This document shows positions 6,189-14,371 of a DNA stretch of 29,113 nucleotides, piece by piece. Under the pieces are notes generated by a model. The model was not told the DNA's origin. It worked only from the letters and a program-made list of their open reading frames with translations, and did no database searches. The translations under genes were made by a program, and so were the position numbers. Origin of the DNA: a virus; IMG/VR virus record IMGVR_UViG_3300034066_002888, positions 1 through 29,113 of that record; one strand, written 5' to 3'. The first letter of the stretch is position 1; each line of letters begins with the position of its first letter.

Positions 6189-6836
6189 TTAGCATGGGAG
6201 CTCTTGGCGAATAAAAGCCGCAATAGAGCTTTTTGATTGCGTGACCACAGCCGCGATCTTCCTGCAACTCCAGCCTTTGCTATGGAGATCACGAATAAGT
6301 TGCATCTCTTCTTGCGACATTCGCGTGTATTTTGGTTTTTTAACCACTGGACGAAGCTGATCAACAGCTCCCTGCTGTGGCAGTGAAACGTATTCAAATA
6401 ATGACTTAATTTGATTAACAGTCAAGCAGTTTTTTATTGAATTAGCGCGGTGGCTGATTATTGCAATATTGCCCTTGATATACCCACGGGAATTGTCAAT
6501 GCGATCTAGTGATGGCGACCGTTCGTCGGGTTGCCCTAGTCCATGTTGATACTCCCAGCGAAGTGGTGTTTTCAGCACTGGGCATTCAACCACGACGACT
6601 TCAAGTACATCCTCAAGTGTCAAATTGAAATCTCGCCCATAGTCCGCTGCTCTTCGCTTGGCCTGCGCAAGCATCATTGAACAAAGATACCGTATTGGAT
6701 TTTCTTTTTTCCATTTTTTGTTTTTTAAAGCAATACATTTACGGCAATGCCCATTTAGCCCGTCAGTACTATTCTTCCTGGGTCCAAACTCCCCCAGCGG
6801 TTTGGCGATCAAACACTTTGAGCAACGCTTGAGCAC
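6189..6836 (-). CDS. HNH homing endonuclease, zinc-ribbon plus HTH
   Basis: A 215-residue protein from GTG at 6836, chosen because it gives an N-terminus MLKRCSKC typical of this family. Two CxxC pairs (CSKC and CRKC) form a zinc ribbon. The core SPSLDRIDNSRGYIKGN is the same HNH type as in the gene at 24-644. A C-terminal part absent from that paralogue (MSQEEMQLIRDL, WSCRKIAAVVTQSKSSIAAF) resembles a helix-turn-helix. It starts 29 bases after the tRNA-Leu gene in the same direction. Phage homing genes often sit beside tRNA or conserved genes. Confidence 0.8.
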   Translation of the reverse strand: MLKRCSKCLIAKPLGEFGPRKNSTDGLNGHCRKCIALKNKKWKKENPIRYLCSMMLAQAKRRAADYGRDFNLTLEDVLEVVVVECPVLKTPLRWEYQHGLGQPDERSPSLDRIDNSRGYIKGNIAIISHRANSIKNCLTVNQIKSLFEYVSLPQQGAVDQLRPVVKKPKYTRMSQEEMQLIRDLHSKGWSCRKIAAVVTQSKSSIAAFIRQELPC

Positions 6837-6865
6837 GGAGATTGGATGCGCTCGCTTGATTTTAA

Positions 6866-6939
6866 TACCCTTGGCGGGATTCGGACCCGCACTGTCGAAC
6901 TTTTAAGGTTCGGGCCTCTACCTGTTGGGCTACAAGGGC
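6866..6939 (-). tRNA. tRNA-Leu (anticodon UAA)
   Basis: The minus strand folds into a complete cloverleaf of 74 nt. The acceptor stem GCCCTTG/CAAGGGT has one G-U pair; the discriminator is A. D-arm GCCC-AACAGGTA-GAGGC has a bulged A. Anticodon arm CGAAC-CTTAAAA-GTTCG gives anticodon UAA. The variable loop is only 5 nt, and the T-arm is GCGGG-TCCGAAT-CCCGC. CCA is not encoded. The anticodon and A73 indicate leucine, but bacterial tRNA-Leu normally has a long variable arm, which is missing here. It lies within the minus operon downstream of terL and directly before an HNH gene. Confidence 0.85.
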
Positions 6940-7127
6940 GTGAGGAGCAAAGGTGCTGAAGGCGGGGCTTCAATCCGCCGTTGTACAGCTTTTAACCATG
7001 GGTCGGCCCATGGCCTTCGATCCATTGTGGCAACGAACAGCATCCCCCGATACTGTTCTTTTAAAACGCTGGCCAGCGTGCTTCGCGAAAGCTTTGAAAT
7101 CATAACACGACGATGGTCAAGCGTCAT
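6930..7127 (-). CDS. Hypothetical basic protein, 65 aa
   Basis: From ATG at 7127, overlapping the stop of the upstream gene by 11 bases. The product is basic (RRVMISKLSRST, WLKAVQRRIEA) with a proline-rich tail. Its last codons overlap the tRNA-Leu 5' end by 10 bases. No family is recognised. Coupled position favours a real gene; the overlap with the tRNA counts against it. Confidence 0.4.
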   Translation of the reverse strand: MTLDHRRVMISKLSRSTLASVLKEQYRGMLFVATMDRRPWADPWLKAVQRRIEAPPSAPLLLTPL

Positions 7128-7359
7128 ATTCTCTTAAACTTTCACTGCCGTCATGGTCTGGCATGTAGTCGTCATCAGTGGCATCTGCTTCCCAAGAGCG
7201 CTCCAACTGCTCCTCTTCTTTTAAGCGCTTGACATGAGCTTTAAGCTTTGGGAGCAATGTAGGAATATATAGATGTTCCGCAGCAAGAAGCTGGAGAGAG
7301 GTTTGCTTGCTAGTGGGAGCGTTTTCTAATAGTGCTACGAGGAATTTAGTTTCCTGCAT
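7117..7359 (-). CDS. Hypothetical acidic protein, 80 aa
   Basis: From ATG at 7359 (an in-frame GTG at 7380 is possible). The first half is helical and begins ETKFLVALLEN; the second half is very acidic (EEEQLERSWEADATDDDY). It follows terL on the same strand after a 52-base gap. No family is recognised. Acidic helical proteins next to a terminase can be accessory packaging factors, but nothing in the sequence shows this. Confidence 0.55.
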   Translation of the reverse strand: MQETKFLVALLENAPTSKQTSLQLLAAEHLYIPTLLPKLKAHVKRLKEEEQLERSWEADATDDDYMPDHDGSESLREYDA

Positions 7360-7411
7360 AGTTAATTTGCAATAAGTCACTTCATGACAGAACTATTGTT
7401 TGAAAATCATA

Positions 7412-10147
7412 CTAGGAGATTAAGCTTTCGATCCAGCCAATGTCATCATCTTTACTCGCGGCAAGAATGGCACCAGCCATTGCAAATGCCAAGTCGTCAA
7501 TACCAGTGGCTTTACCACCAGTTACACTCCATTGCCCGCTTGGTTTATACACCACGGTTAAATTCTTGAGCTGCATAATTGCTTTTTCGTGGCGATAGAC
7601 ATTAATTTGTCCTGCATTGAACAGCTCTCGCATTTTGCTAAAAGCTTTCATTTTTGAACTAACTGTCCAAGTTAGTTCCGTGATGGGCAAATCACTGGCC
7701 AAGCTTTGGATGGTGCCAGCGCTGTTGAACTGGTCCATCACAATCGTGTCAAACACATATAGGCGATGCTGCTCCTTAATCCAATCTTCCACTGCATTGA
7801 TATTGACTTCCATCCTCCCATTGATTTCAAAATCAGCAACAAACGAATGGAACTTATCCACGACAAGAGTGCCATTTTCGTAGTGAACAATACAAGCAGT
7901 GTAATCGTCGCGGCCAACGCCACCACGGGCGGGGTCAAGGGCAAGGACGTAAGCTCCCTGGAATTCAGGGCGTGGTGGTAGTGCTGCGCGGCGATCATCA
8001 ATACAGGCATCAATAACATCGCTTGCAACAAGGGCTGAAAGATTACTCGCGAATTGAGCCCCATATTCCACCTTAAACTTTTCGGGGTCGCGCTGTCTTT
8101 CTGCGTCGAGAAACTCTTGAGAAATACTTGGGTTCATCTCCCATGTTGGGAGATTCACTGCTTGCATAAAACGAAACCTGCCGGAGCTTGCCTCTTTGAA
8201 ATGCTGGTAGAAGATGCCGTCAGTCAGCCAGGGAGAGGACAGTTCAAGGATGCGCCCCTTGCCTCCAAACTGTGCAATGGCAGGCGATAGAGCGTCATAG
8301 ATGCCACGACCACCACTGTTTGCATCGCCCTCGTTAGCAAAGGCAAGTTCGTCAAATACTGCGCCAGCGCAAGCGAGACCACGAGCAGCTCGTCCAGACG
8401 TGGGGATGGCCTTGAACACGCAATTATTGCTGAGTTCAATGATGTCGGCAGTTTCGCGAACAATTTCTTGAGCGAAGGGACTTTCAATGATTAATTGGCG
8501 GATGTTGTTCAGAGCAATACGGGCCTGATCTTGGCTGTTGGCCACCGTCACCACGTACCATCGCTCCCCTTTTCTAACTTTGCGGCGATATTCTTCTTCT
8601 AAAACAAAGCACATATAGAGGCATGCCACTGCAGCCATCAAGGTTTTGCCGCTGTTGTGATTGACTATGCCGTTTGCGACAAAAGCATTGCTAACTGGCA
8701 CATGAAAATCAAACACTTCTTGCTGGGGCTCTTTCTTAATGCTTGCTATTGGATCGTAAAAATAGCGAACATCTTTCAAATCCCTAAAATGATGAGCAGC
8801 TTCTCCGCGAATATTATTTTCATCAAGAAGCTTGATCAATCCAGGAAGACGCCTTGCATTGAACTCTTCTTTTCCGCCCTTGATAGCGTTGCCAACGCAT
8901 GCGCGGATTTTACTAAGCAGACCATCACCTTTTCTGTGCCCCAAGTCATTAGCGAGTCGTCGTAACCATTCTTTTTGGTGGGGGATGGCCAACGAATTGC
9001 CGCCATCTCGGGCTACGCTGAGACCGTCAAGAGCTTTTAACTGCTTACGTGGCAAGCGAAAGCTAATGTCGCGGCAAAACTGTTGACGTGCCTCAAGGCC
9101 AAGGAGTACGATAATCCAATAATTTTTTCCTCGTACTTTTTTGGCCTTGATCGTAGAGACAATCCCAAGATTAAAAAGAAGCATATGCACTTCTCGTGCC
9201 AGCATTTCACATGCTGTGCTGAACGAAATAGCCTGACCATTTTTCTCTACACATCCATCGGTATCAAATAGTCCCGAAAGAAATGCGCAAACAATGGATC
9301 GCGGGGATTGCATGATCACCCAAGGTATGCGTTTTTGATCTCGCTTAATATCAATAGTCCACCCAAGATCGCTCAAAAAACGCCTGTAATGTTGCGAGCA
9401 GAAATTCAATGAGCATGTAGACAAGCGACGATTGTCCCTTTTAAGCGTGAAAGGCACGCCAAGTCCTCGCTCCAAGGATTGACTCATGAATGATGCATCA
9501 TCTTCGTGAGAAGTCACTTGGATGCCACTTTTCATTGTCCAGGATCCATCCCCTACTAATACGCCAAGCGCGTAGGCAAAATCTTCAGTCAGACTAGAAG
9601 GTGGCTGAATTGGCTTGGAATAAGGAGATAGCTGCGCGGCTTCTTCTGCTTTGTGGGCAAGATGAGCGATAAACGGACGACTGTCAGACCATAAATCCGC
9701 ACCAGGCCGAGTGACCACTTGATCGCCTTGCTTTAATTCCCCAAGGGGACGCCATTCGTGAACGCCATTTTCGCTCATCACCATCACTGGGTGGTTGGGA
9801 GTGCCTGCCACTTCAAAACCGCGAGAAGTGCGAATGCGAATAATATCCTGCTTGCCGCCCTTGTAAAAGCGGGATGCTTCTCTCCTCTCATTGCGAGGCT
9901 GCGCAACTTCTAGACTGCAATGCTCCCATTCATCATCAATAGCATCGCCTAGTCCAGCAAGCGAACCAATTTCAACCATGCCAATATTGGTCGCCACAAG
10001 CGTATCGGCTACGACACAGCGGCGCCCCAAGGCCCACACTGCATGAGACTTTCCTGGCTGAAAAAATTCATCCAGAATGCGAGCCTGTGCTGGATAAAGT
10101 TCTAGGCCGAGGGCGTGCTTAGCGAATTGACTGCAAGTAAGGTTCAC
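7412..10147 (-). CDS. terL: Terminase large subunit interrupted by an intein
   Basis: The DNA-packaging motor: an ATPase that pumps DNA into the prohead and a nuclease that cuts the concatemer. The 911-residue precursor consists of 456 extein residues and a 455-residue intein. The N-extein (1-43) ends in LGRR and the C-extein starts SGKT, so splicing restores the Walker A loop GRRSGKT. Further motifs are Walker B AGAVFDEL and an RNase H-like nuclease with acidic residues in LALDPARGG, VMDQFNSAG and GIDDLAFA. It starts at ATG 10147, overlapping the upstream gene by 4 bases. It is transcribed away from the portal gene, an unusual arrangement, and no small terminase is recognised nearby. Activity requires the intein to splice out. 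Confidence 0.95.
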   Translation of the reverse strand: MNLTCSQFAKHALGLELYPAQARILDEFFQPGKSHAVWALGRRCVVADTLVATNIGMVEIGSLAGLGDAIDDEWEHCSLEVAQPRNERREASRFYKGGKQDIIRIRTSRGFEVAGTPNHPVMVMSENGVHEWRPLGELKQGDQVVTRPGADLWSDSRPFIAHLAHKAEEAAQLSPYSKPIQPPSSLTEDFAYALGVLVGDGSWTMKSGIQVTSHEDDASFMSQSLERGLGVPFTLKRDNRRLSTCSLNFCSQHYRRFLSDLGWTIDIKRDQKRIPWVIMQSPRSIVCAFLSGLFDTDGCVEKNGQAISFSTACEMLAREVHMLLFNLGIVSTIKAKKVRGKNYWIIVLLGLEARQQFCRDISFRLPRKQLKALDGLSVARDGGNSLAIPHQKEWLRRLANDLGHRKGDGLLSKIRACVGNAIKGGKEEFNARRLPGLIKLLDENNIRGEAAHHFRDLKDVRYFYDPIASIKKEPQQEVFDFHVPVSNAFVANGIVNHNSGKTLMAAVACLYMCFVLEEEYRRKVRKGERWYVVTVANSQDQARIALNNIRQLIIESPFAQEIVRETADIIELSNNCVFKAIPTSGRAARGLACAGAVFDELAFANEGDANSGGRGIYDALSPAIAQFGGKGRILELSSPWLTDGIFYQHFKEASSGRFRFMQAVNLPTWEMNPSISQEFLDAERQRDPEKFKVEYGAQFASNLSALVASDVIDACIDDRRAALPPRPEFQGAYVLALDPARGGVGRDDYTACIVHYENGTLVVDKFHSFVADFEINGRMEVNINAVEDWIKEQHRLYVFDTIVMDQFNSAGTIQSLASDLPITELTWTVSSKMKAFSKMRELFNAGQINVYRHEKAIMQLKNLTVVYKPSGQWSVTGGKATGIDDLAFAMAGAILAASKDDDIGWIESLIS
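8654..10018 (-). mobile_element. TerL intein with LAGLIDADG endonuclease
   Basis: The intein covers precursor residues 44-498. Splicing motifs are complete: Cys44 as first residue (CVVADTLVATNIG), block B TPNHPV with Thr116 and His119, and a C-terminal VANGIVNHN followed by Ser as the +1 residue. Two LAGLIDADG helices are visible, LGVLVGDGS (Asp200) and FLSGLFDTDG (Asp297), so it is a full-length homing intein, not a mini-intein. The insertion point is inside the ATP-binding P-loop, the most conserved spot of the gene, which guarantees a target site in related phages and prevents clean loss. Confidence 0.95.
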
Positions 10148-10638
10148 TTCAGTAAAGACAAAGAAAGTAGTTCAGTTTTGGGGACAAAATATGCGAGGCG
10201 CCCACCTGCTGGATCTTTTTTCCATTGTTCCTTCATTGCATCACCAGCCTTGATCCAGCCATGGATGAGGGTAATGCGATTTTGAATCGTGACGAGCACC
10301 AATATCTTACCTGGACTTTCGTCTAGTTGCACTATTAAATCGTAATAATGTTTGGAGCGAGTTTTAACATCAATATTTGGAGGAAGATCCGCAGAGCCAC
10401 GTTTTGCCTCTGTTTCTTGGTAGAGCTTATCTTCTATGCCAAGCATCGCGGCGACTGCCATTTCTCCCGCAGCTCCGAGTAAGTGATGGCGTAGTGCTAA
10501 ATCTCCTTTCTCCGCCCCATTGTTCCTGCCTTTTTTGCCTTGCTTTTCGTTGAGAGACTGCCTGCGAAAAGCTTCATCACGAGCCCGTTGGCGCTGATCA
10601 GGAGTGAAGGCAAAGGTGAGTGGCATTAACCAGTCCAT
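10144..10638 (-). CDS. PD-(D/E)XK nuclease-like protein
   Basis: A 164-residue protein from ATG 10638. The first 50 residues are basic and helical. The rest has the order seen in PD-(D/E)XK nucleases: Glu59 in GAAGEMAVA, Asp84 in SADLPP, then I-D90-V-K92-T and alternating hydrophobic strands (YDLIVQL, KILVLVTI). It overlaps the terL start by 4 bases, so the two are coupled. The place directly before terL is where a small terminase is often found, but I see no DNA-binding HTH. It could trim or cut DNA during packaging. The fold assignment is an inference from the residue pattern. Confidence 0.55.
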   Translation of the reverse strand: MDWLMPLTFAFTPDQRQRARDEAFRRQSLNEKQGKKGRNNGAEKGDLALRHHLLGAAGEMAVAAMLGIEDKLYQETEAKRGSADLPPNIDVKTRSKHYYDLIVQLDESPGKILVLVTIQNRITLIHGWIKAGDAMKEQWKKDPAGGRLAYFVPKTELLSLSLLK

Positions 10639-10712
10639 AATGGCCAGCTTCTACGGACAATGTATCCAGGAATTAGACTAAAAGCAATACAACATAGCCA
10701 TTAGCGTTCGTT
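10639..10712. promoter_or_regulatory. Divergent promoter region
   Basis: These 74 bases separate the minus-strand packaging operon (start 10638) from the plus-strand portal operon (start 10713). Promoters for both must lie here or within the flanking genes. AT-rich segments such as ACAACATAG and, on the other strand, TTGTATTGCTTTTAGTCT are candidates, but no clear sigma-70 pair stands out. Confidence 0.35.
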
Positions 10713-12980
10713 ATGGAAGGCGAAGCAATTGATTTGGGGCATGCTACGGCAGGTGGCATCCGTTCAGACGGCCTTCAAAACGTGCTGATTGGCATGGGGA
10801 CTGGTCGTGATAAGAGTCAGTACACGAAAACTACGGCCACCGTCTTCCTGCCGCAAGAGGATCTTGAAAATCTCTATGGAGAATGGCTGCCTCGCCGCAT
10901 TGTTGACATCTATGCCGATCAAGCCACGAGGAAAGGCTTTAAAGTGTTGTTCGGTGGTGACGGCGTAAGAGCCGAAGAAGTGCAAGGCATTGAGCAAACG
11001 ATTGAAGACCTTTACATCCTTGAACACCTCAACCTTGCAGCCAAAAACGCCCGCCTTTATGGGGGTGCTTGTCTACTTCTCTTTATTGACGATGGGCGTC
11101 CCGCTTACATGCCTGTCGATAAACGCAACATCCGTCGCATTGAAGAAATTGAATGTCTTGATAGATGGCAAATTGCTCCAGTTATCAACGAAGAAAACTT
11201 ATACGACTATTCAAAAGCCACTTATTATCAGATCATCTCTGGAGATTTAATTAACGAACCCACGCTTTCTTATATTCATAAAGATAGGATTTTACGGTTT
11301 GATGGTGATTGGCTGCCTTATCGCATTCGTCAAAGGAACTATGGATGGGGCATGAGCAGTTTACAAACTGTTTATGACAGCTTCCGTCATTACTGGACTG
11401 GTCTTAATTCCGCTGCAACGCTCCTCACTGAATTCGATATTTTTGTTCATAAAGTGAGGGGCTTGGCGGCAATGCTTGCTGCTGGCAAAGAAAGCTCTAT
11501 TCGTGATCGTTTGCAGGTGAATGATATGAGCAAGAGCATTTATCGCGGCTATGCGATTGATGCTGAAAAAGAAGAGCTTGAATTCATTAGTCGCAACTTC
11601 GGTGGCATCGGGGAAATTTTAGAAAAGCTTCGCGTGGATATTATTGGCGCCAGCAAAATTCCTCATACAGTGTTGTTTGGTGAAAGCCCGAGCGGACTTG
11701 GTTCCACTGGCCGTAGCGAAGAGCGTGATTTCGCCAAGATGCTTTCTGATTATCAGAGCGTCCATTTCAAGCGTCCCATGAAGAAGCTGATGGAATACAT
11801 CATGCTGAGCAAGGAGGGGCCGACAAAAGGAGAAATGCCCGACTCATGGCGCATCTCCTTTAATCCATTGTTTGAGCTTAATGAGCGCGAAATGGCTGAC
11901 GTAAGGGCTCGCGTAGCGGCTGTAGACGGCCGTTACATCCAACTAGGTGTCCTTACGCCTAAGGAAGTGGCGGACGCCCGTTACGGCGGTTCTGAGTGGA
12001 GCATGGAACTTACGCTCGATCCGTCAGTGGAACGCGCTAATGAGATGCCCACTCCAGAAATGAGTGGAGCCACCCAAAAACGGGGTGGTTTGGCAGTGCC
12101 GCCTGGCGGGCGCGATCCAATGAATGAAGAAAATGGCACGCTTCCCATGGATGGAAGCAGGGAAGTGGAAGACAGTGCTACTGGTCTTTTCCTGCCTCGT
12201 GATTTAGAAGAAATTCGTGGTGACGTAAAATTCACTGATGCTGAGCTTCATTCTCGTGCAGTAAGTGCTGCCAAGGCAAAATTTAAAGTGTGGCCTTCTG
12301 CCTATGCAAGTGGCTATGTAGTACAGCAGTACAAGCAAATGTACAAGAAGAAGCACGGATCCCTAGCTGGCGCCTTCAAGAGCGACGAAGGTGATTTGCA
12401 CGCCGATGATCTTGATAAATGGTTCAAAGAAAAGTGGGTGAGGATTGGAGCCAATGGTGAAATCCTTGGCCCTTGCGGCGCTCGCGAAAAAAAGGAAGGC
12501 AAGCCTAAATGCCTTCCTCAGGCAAAAGCTCAGGCCATGAGCAAAGAAGAGCGTCAGACAATCGTGCGCCGCAAGCGAGCTGCAGATCCAGACCCTGAGC
12601 GTAAGGGACCGGCAAAAATGGTCAGCAGCAAAACGGACGCCCAAGATCCGAGTATTCACATGTACAAAACGCAACAAGAAGCTGAGGCCACTGCTGCGAA
12701 AATTGGATGCGAAGGCTATCACGTTGAGCAAACTGAAGATGGCCCTGTTTACATGCCCTGCTCAACCCACGCTCTTTTTGAGAAAAAGCATAAAGAATTT
12801 GTATCTCAAAAACAAGATGCGATTGAACCCTTGAAAACCAGCGGACTCATTCTTGCTGATATTGACGAAGCTTCTCTCATTGATGAAGAGGACATTTCCG
12901 CTGCATTGAATCAATGGAAGGAAGAAGCGCCTGAGCGCTTCAAAGATATTCTGGAGGCAGAGGATGTCCAGCCTCAATGA
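10713..12980 (+). CDS. Portal protein (DUF1073 type) with C-terminal extension
   Basis: Forms the dodecameric ring at the head vertex through which DNA enters and leaves. The first 440 or so of 755 residues match the DUF1073 portal type: LPRRIVDIYADQATRKGF, ARLYGGACLLL, PVDKRNIRRIEE, VLFGESPSGLGSTG. The rest is an extension. KVWPSAYASGYVVQQYK begins a Lys-rich module including LDKWFKEKWVRIGANG, PKCLPQAKA and EERQTIVRRKRAA. A last module has IGCEGYHVE and YMPCSTHALF, a possible Cys/His site. I recall similar modules appended to portals in cyanophages and other phages, but not their role. The extension may line the inside of the head or act in assembly. It overlaps the next gene by 17 bases. 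Confidence 0.85.
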   Translation: MEGEAIDLGHATAGGIRSDGLQNVLIGMGTGRDKSQYTKTTATVFLPQEDLENLYGEWLPRRIVDIYADQATRKGFKVLFGGDGVRAEEVQGIEQTIEDLYILEHLNLAAKNARLYGGACLLLFIDDGRPAYMPVDKRNIRRIEEIECLDRWQIAPVINEENLYDYSKATYYQIISGDLINEPTLSYIHKDRILRFDGDWLPYRIRQRNYGWGMSSLQTVYDSFRHYWTGLNSAATLLTEFDIFVHKVRGLAAMLAAGKESSIRDRLQVNDMSKSIYRGYAIDAEKEELEFISRNFGGIGEILEKLRVDIIGASKIPHTVLFGESPSGLGSTGRSEERDFAKMLSDYQSVHFKRPMKKLMEYIMLSKEGPTKGEMPDSWRISFNPLFELNEREMADVRARVAAVDGRYIQLGVLTPKEVADARYGGSEWSMELTLDPSVERANEMPTPEMSGATQKRGGLAVPPGGRDPMNEENGTLPMDGSREVEDSATGLFLPRDLEEIRGDVKFTDAELHSRAVSAAKAKFKVWPSAYASGYVVQQYKQMYKKKHGSLAGAFKSDEGDLHADDLDKWFKEKWVRIGANGEILGPCGAREKKEGKPKCLPQAKAQAMSKEERQTIVRRKRAADPDPERKGPAKMVSSKTDAQDPSIHMYKTQQEAEATAAKIGCEGYHVEQTEDGPVYMPCSTHALFEKKHKEFVSQKQDAIEPLKTSGLILADIDEASLIDEEDISAALNQWKEEAPERFKDILEAEDVQPQ

Positions 12981-13644
12981 CCTTTCTCAATTTTCCGAAG
13001 CCATTGCTCGTTTTGATCAATCATCCTGGCGCTATGACCCTATCAGTGGTCGGTATCGCGGCACTAATGGACGTTTTCTCAGCGCTCGCGCAGTGGAAGC
13101 ATTGGTGGATGGTCGAATTAATAAGCTTGGCGCTGAGCTACGGCGTTTTACACGTATGCTTAGCGCTGGTGATATTACGCTTGATCAATGGCAAGGAAGC
13201 GTAAGGGAAGCGCTTAAGCTTGTCCATGTACAAGCGGCAATCATCGGCAATGGTGGACGAGAAGCCATGCAGGCAAGCGACTGGGGGCGCATTGGGCAGC
13301 GTCTCCGTGTGGAATATGCTTACTTACAGGGTTTTGCTCGCGATCTTTTGGATGGCCGCGTTTCTAGTGCCATGGCTCTTGCTCGTATCGGGCTGTATGC
13401 TCAGAGCGTGCGAGGTAGTTTTTGGGAAGGCGCCAGTATTCGTCAAGAAAAACAAGGCTATTCTCTAATGCGACGAGTCCTTGATTCACAGGCGAAGCAT
13501 TGTCAAGATTGCCTTGACTATGCTGCTCGTGGCATGGTTCCCATTGGCAGCGTTCCACTTCCTGGGCAGCGCTGCGCATGCCGCGCGAACTGCCGATGCA
13601 GCGTAAAATACTTCCGACAACAAGCGCCAACGGTGGCAGTTTGA
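12964..13644 (+). CDS. Minor head protein, MuF-like
   Basis: A 226-residue protein directly after the portal, starting at ATG 12964 with GGAGG 6 bases upstream, one of the few strong Shine-Dalgarno sites in the window. The N-terminus has the WRYDPISGRYRGTNGRFLS segment and helices follow. The C-terminus has a cysteine cluster, HCQDCLDY then PLPGQRCACRANCRCSV, typical of the closing part of phage Mu F-type head morphogenesis proteins. Such proteins sit inside the head at the portal and may be ejected with the DNA. Position and cysteine pattern support the call. Confidence 0.75.
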   Translation: MSSLNDLSQFSEAIARFDQSSWRYDPISGRYRGTNGRFLSARAVEALVDGRINKLGAELRRFTRMLSAGDITLDQWQGSVREALKLVHVQAAIIGNGGREAMQASDWGRIGQRLRVEYAYLQGFARDLLDGRVSSAMALARIGLYAQSVRGSFWEGASIRQEKQGYSLMRRVLDSQAKHCQDCLDYAARGMVPIGSVPLPGQRCACRANCRCSVKYFRQQAPTVAV

Positions 13645-13645
13645 A

Positions 13646-14371
13646 ATGGATGTTTTAGTTGGCAGCACGGGGCTAATCGGCAGCGTCCTTCGCGAGCACC
13701 ATGACTTTGACTGCCGTTTTAATTCCGAGAATATTCATCTTGCTCCATTGCTGAAGGAAGATATTGACACGCTTTACTTGGCGTGCTTGCCAGCGGAGAA
13801 ATGGAAGGCAAACCAGGCGCCAATAGCTGATTTCGACAACATGTATCATGCGCTGTCAAAGATGAGGCTATGGAAACCCAAGGAAGTTATTCTTTATTCG
13901 ACCATTGATATTTATAGTCAAACTTATAAATACGTTCAAGATTTTCCAGAAATACATGCCATTGACTATGGATCTGTCCGCTATATTTTTGAGCTGCTAG
14001 TTAAGCAAACATTCCCTGATAGTGTTGTTACGATTATTCGCCTTCCAGCATTATTTCATAAGCGCATCAAAAAGAACATCTTGTTTGACCTGTTGAATCG
14101 GCACAATGTAGAAAAGATCAATGCCAATTCTTGTTATCAATGGTACGATCTAAGCGATTTATGGGAGGACACTGAAGTATGCGAAAAAGGAAAAAGCCAT
14201 CAATGGTTTTCCGCTCCCATTGAAACACTAGAAATTATTGACAAATGGTTCCCATGGGCTAGAACAGAAGTTGATTGCAGTGTTCGCGTTGAATACAATT
14301 ATGGGCCTTATTTTGCTAGCAAGGAAGCAACCATGAAAAAGATGGAGGCTTTTATCAATGCTTGGAATTAG
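13646..14371 (+). CDS. NAD(P)-dependent sugar epimerase/reductase-like
   Basis: A 241-residue extended-SDR-like protein. It begins with a Rossmann loop G6-STG9-LIG12 (LVGSTGLIGSVL) for NAD(P). The catalytic Tyr region reads DYGSVRYIFE: the usual YxxxK is YxxxR here, so activity may be altered or use the second Tyr. IIRLPALF corresponds to the family's later substrate-binding strand. It should act on a nucleotide sugar. It starts one base after the minor head gene and begins a block of glycan genes; the next gene overlaps it by 14 bases. Confidence 0.7.
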   Translation: MDVLVGSTGLIGSVLREHHDFDCRFNSENIHLAPLLKEDIDTLYLACLPAEKWKANQAPIADFDNMYHALSKMRLWKPKEVILYSTIDIYSQTYKYVQDFPEIHAIDYGSVRYIFELLVKQTFPDSVVTIIRLPALFHKRIKKNILFDLLNRHNVEKINANSCYQWYDLSDLWEDTEVCEKGKSHQWFSAPIETLEIIDKWFPWARTEVDCSVRVEYNYGPYFASKEATMKKMEAFINAWN

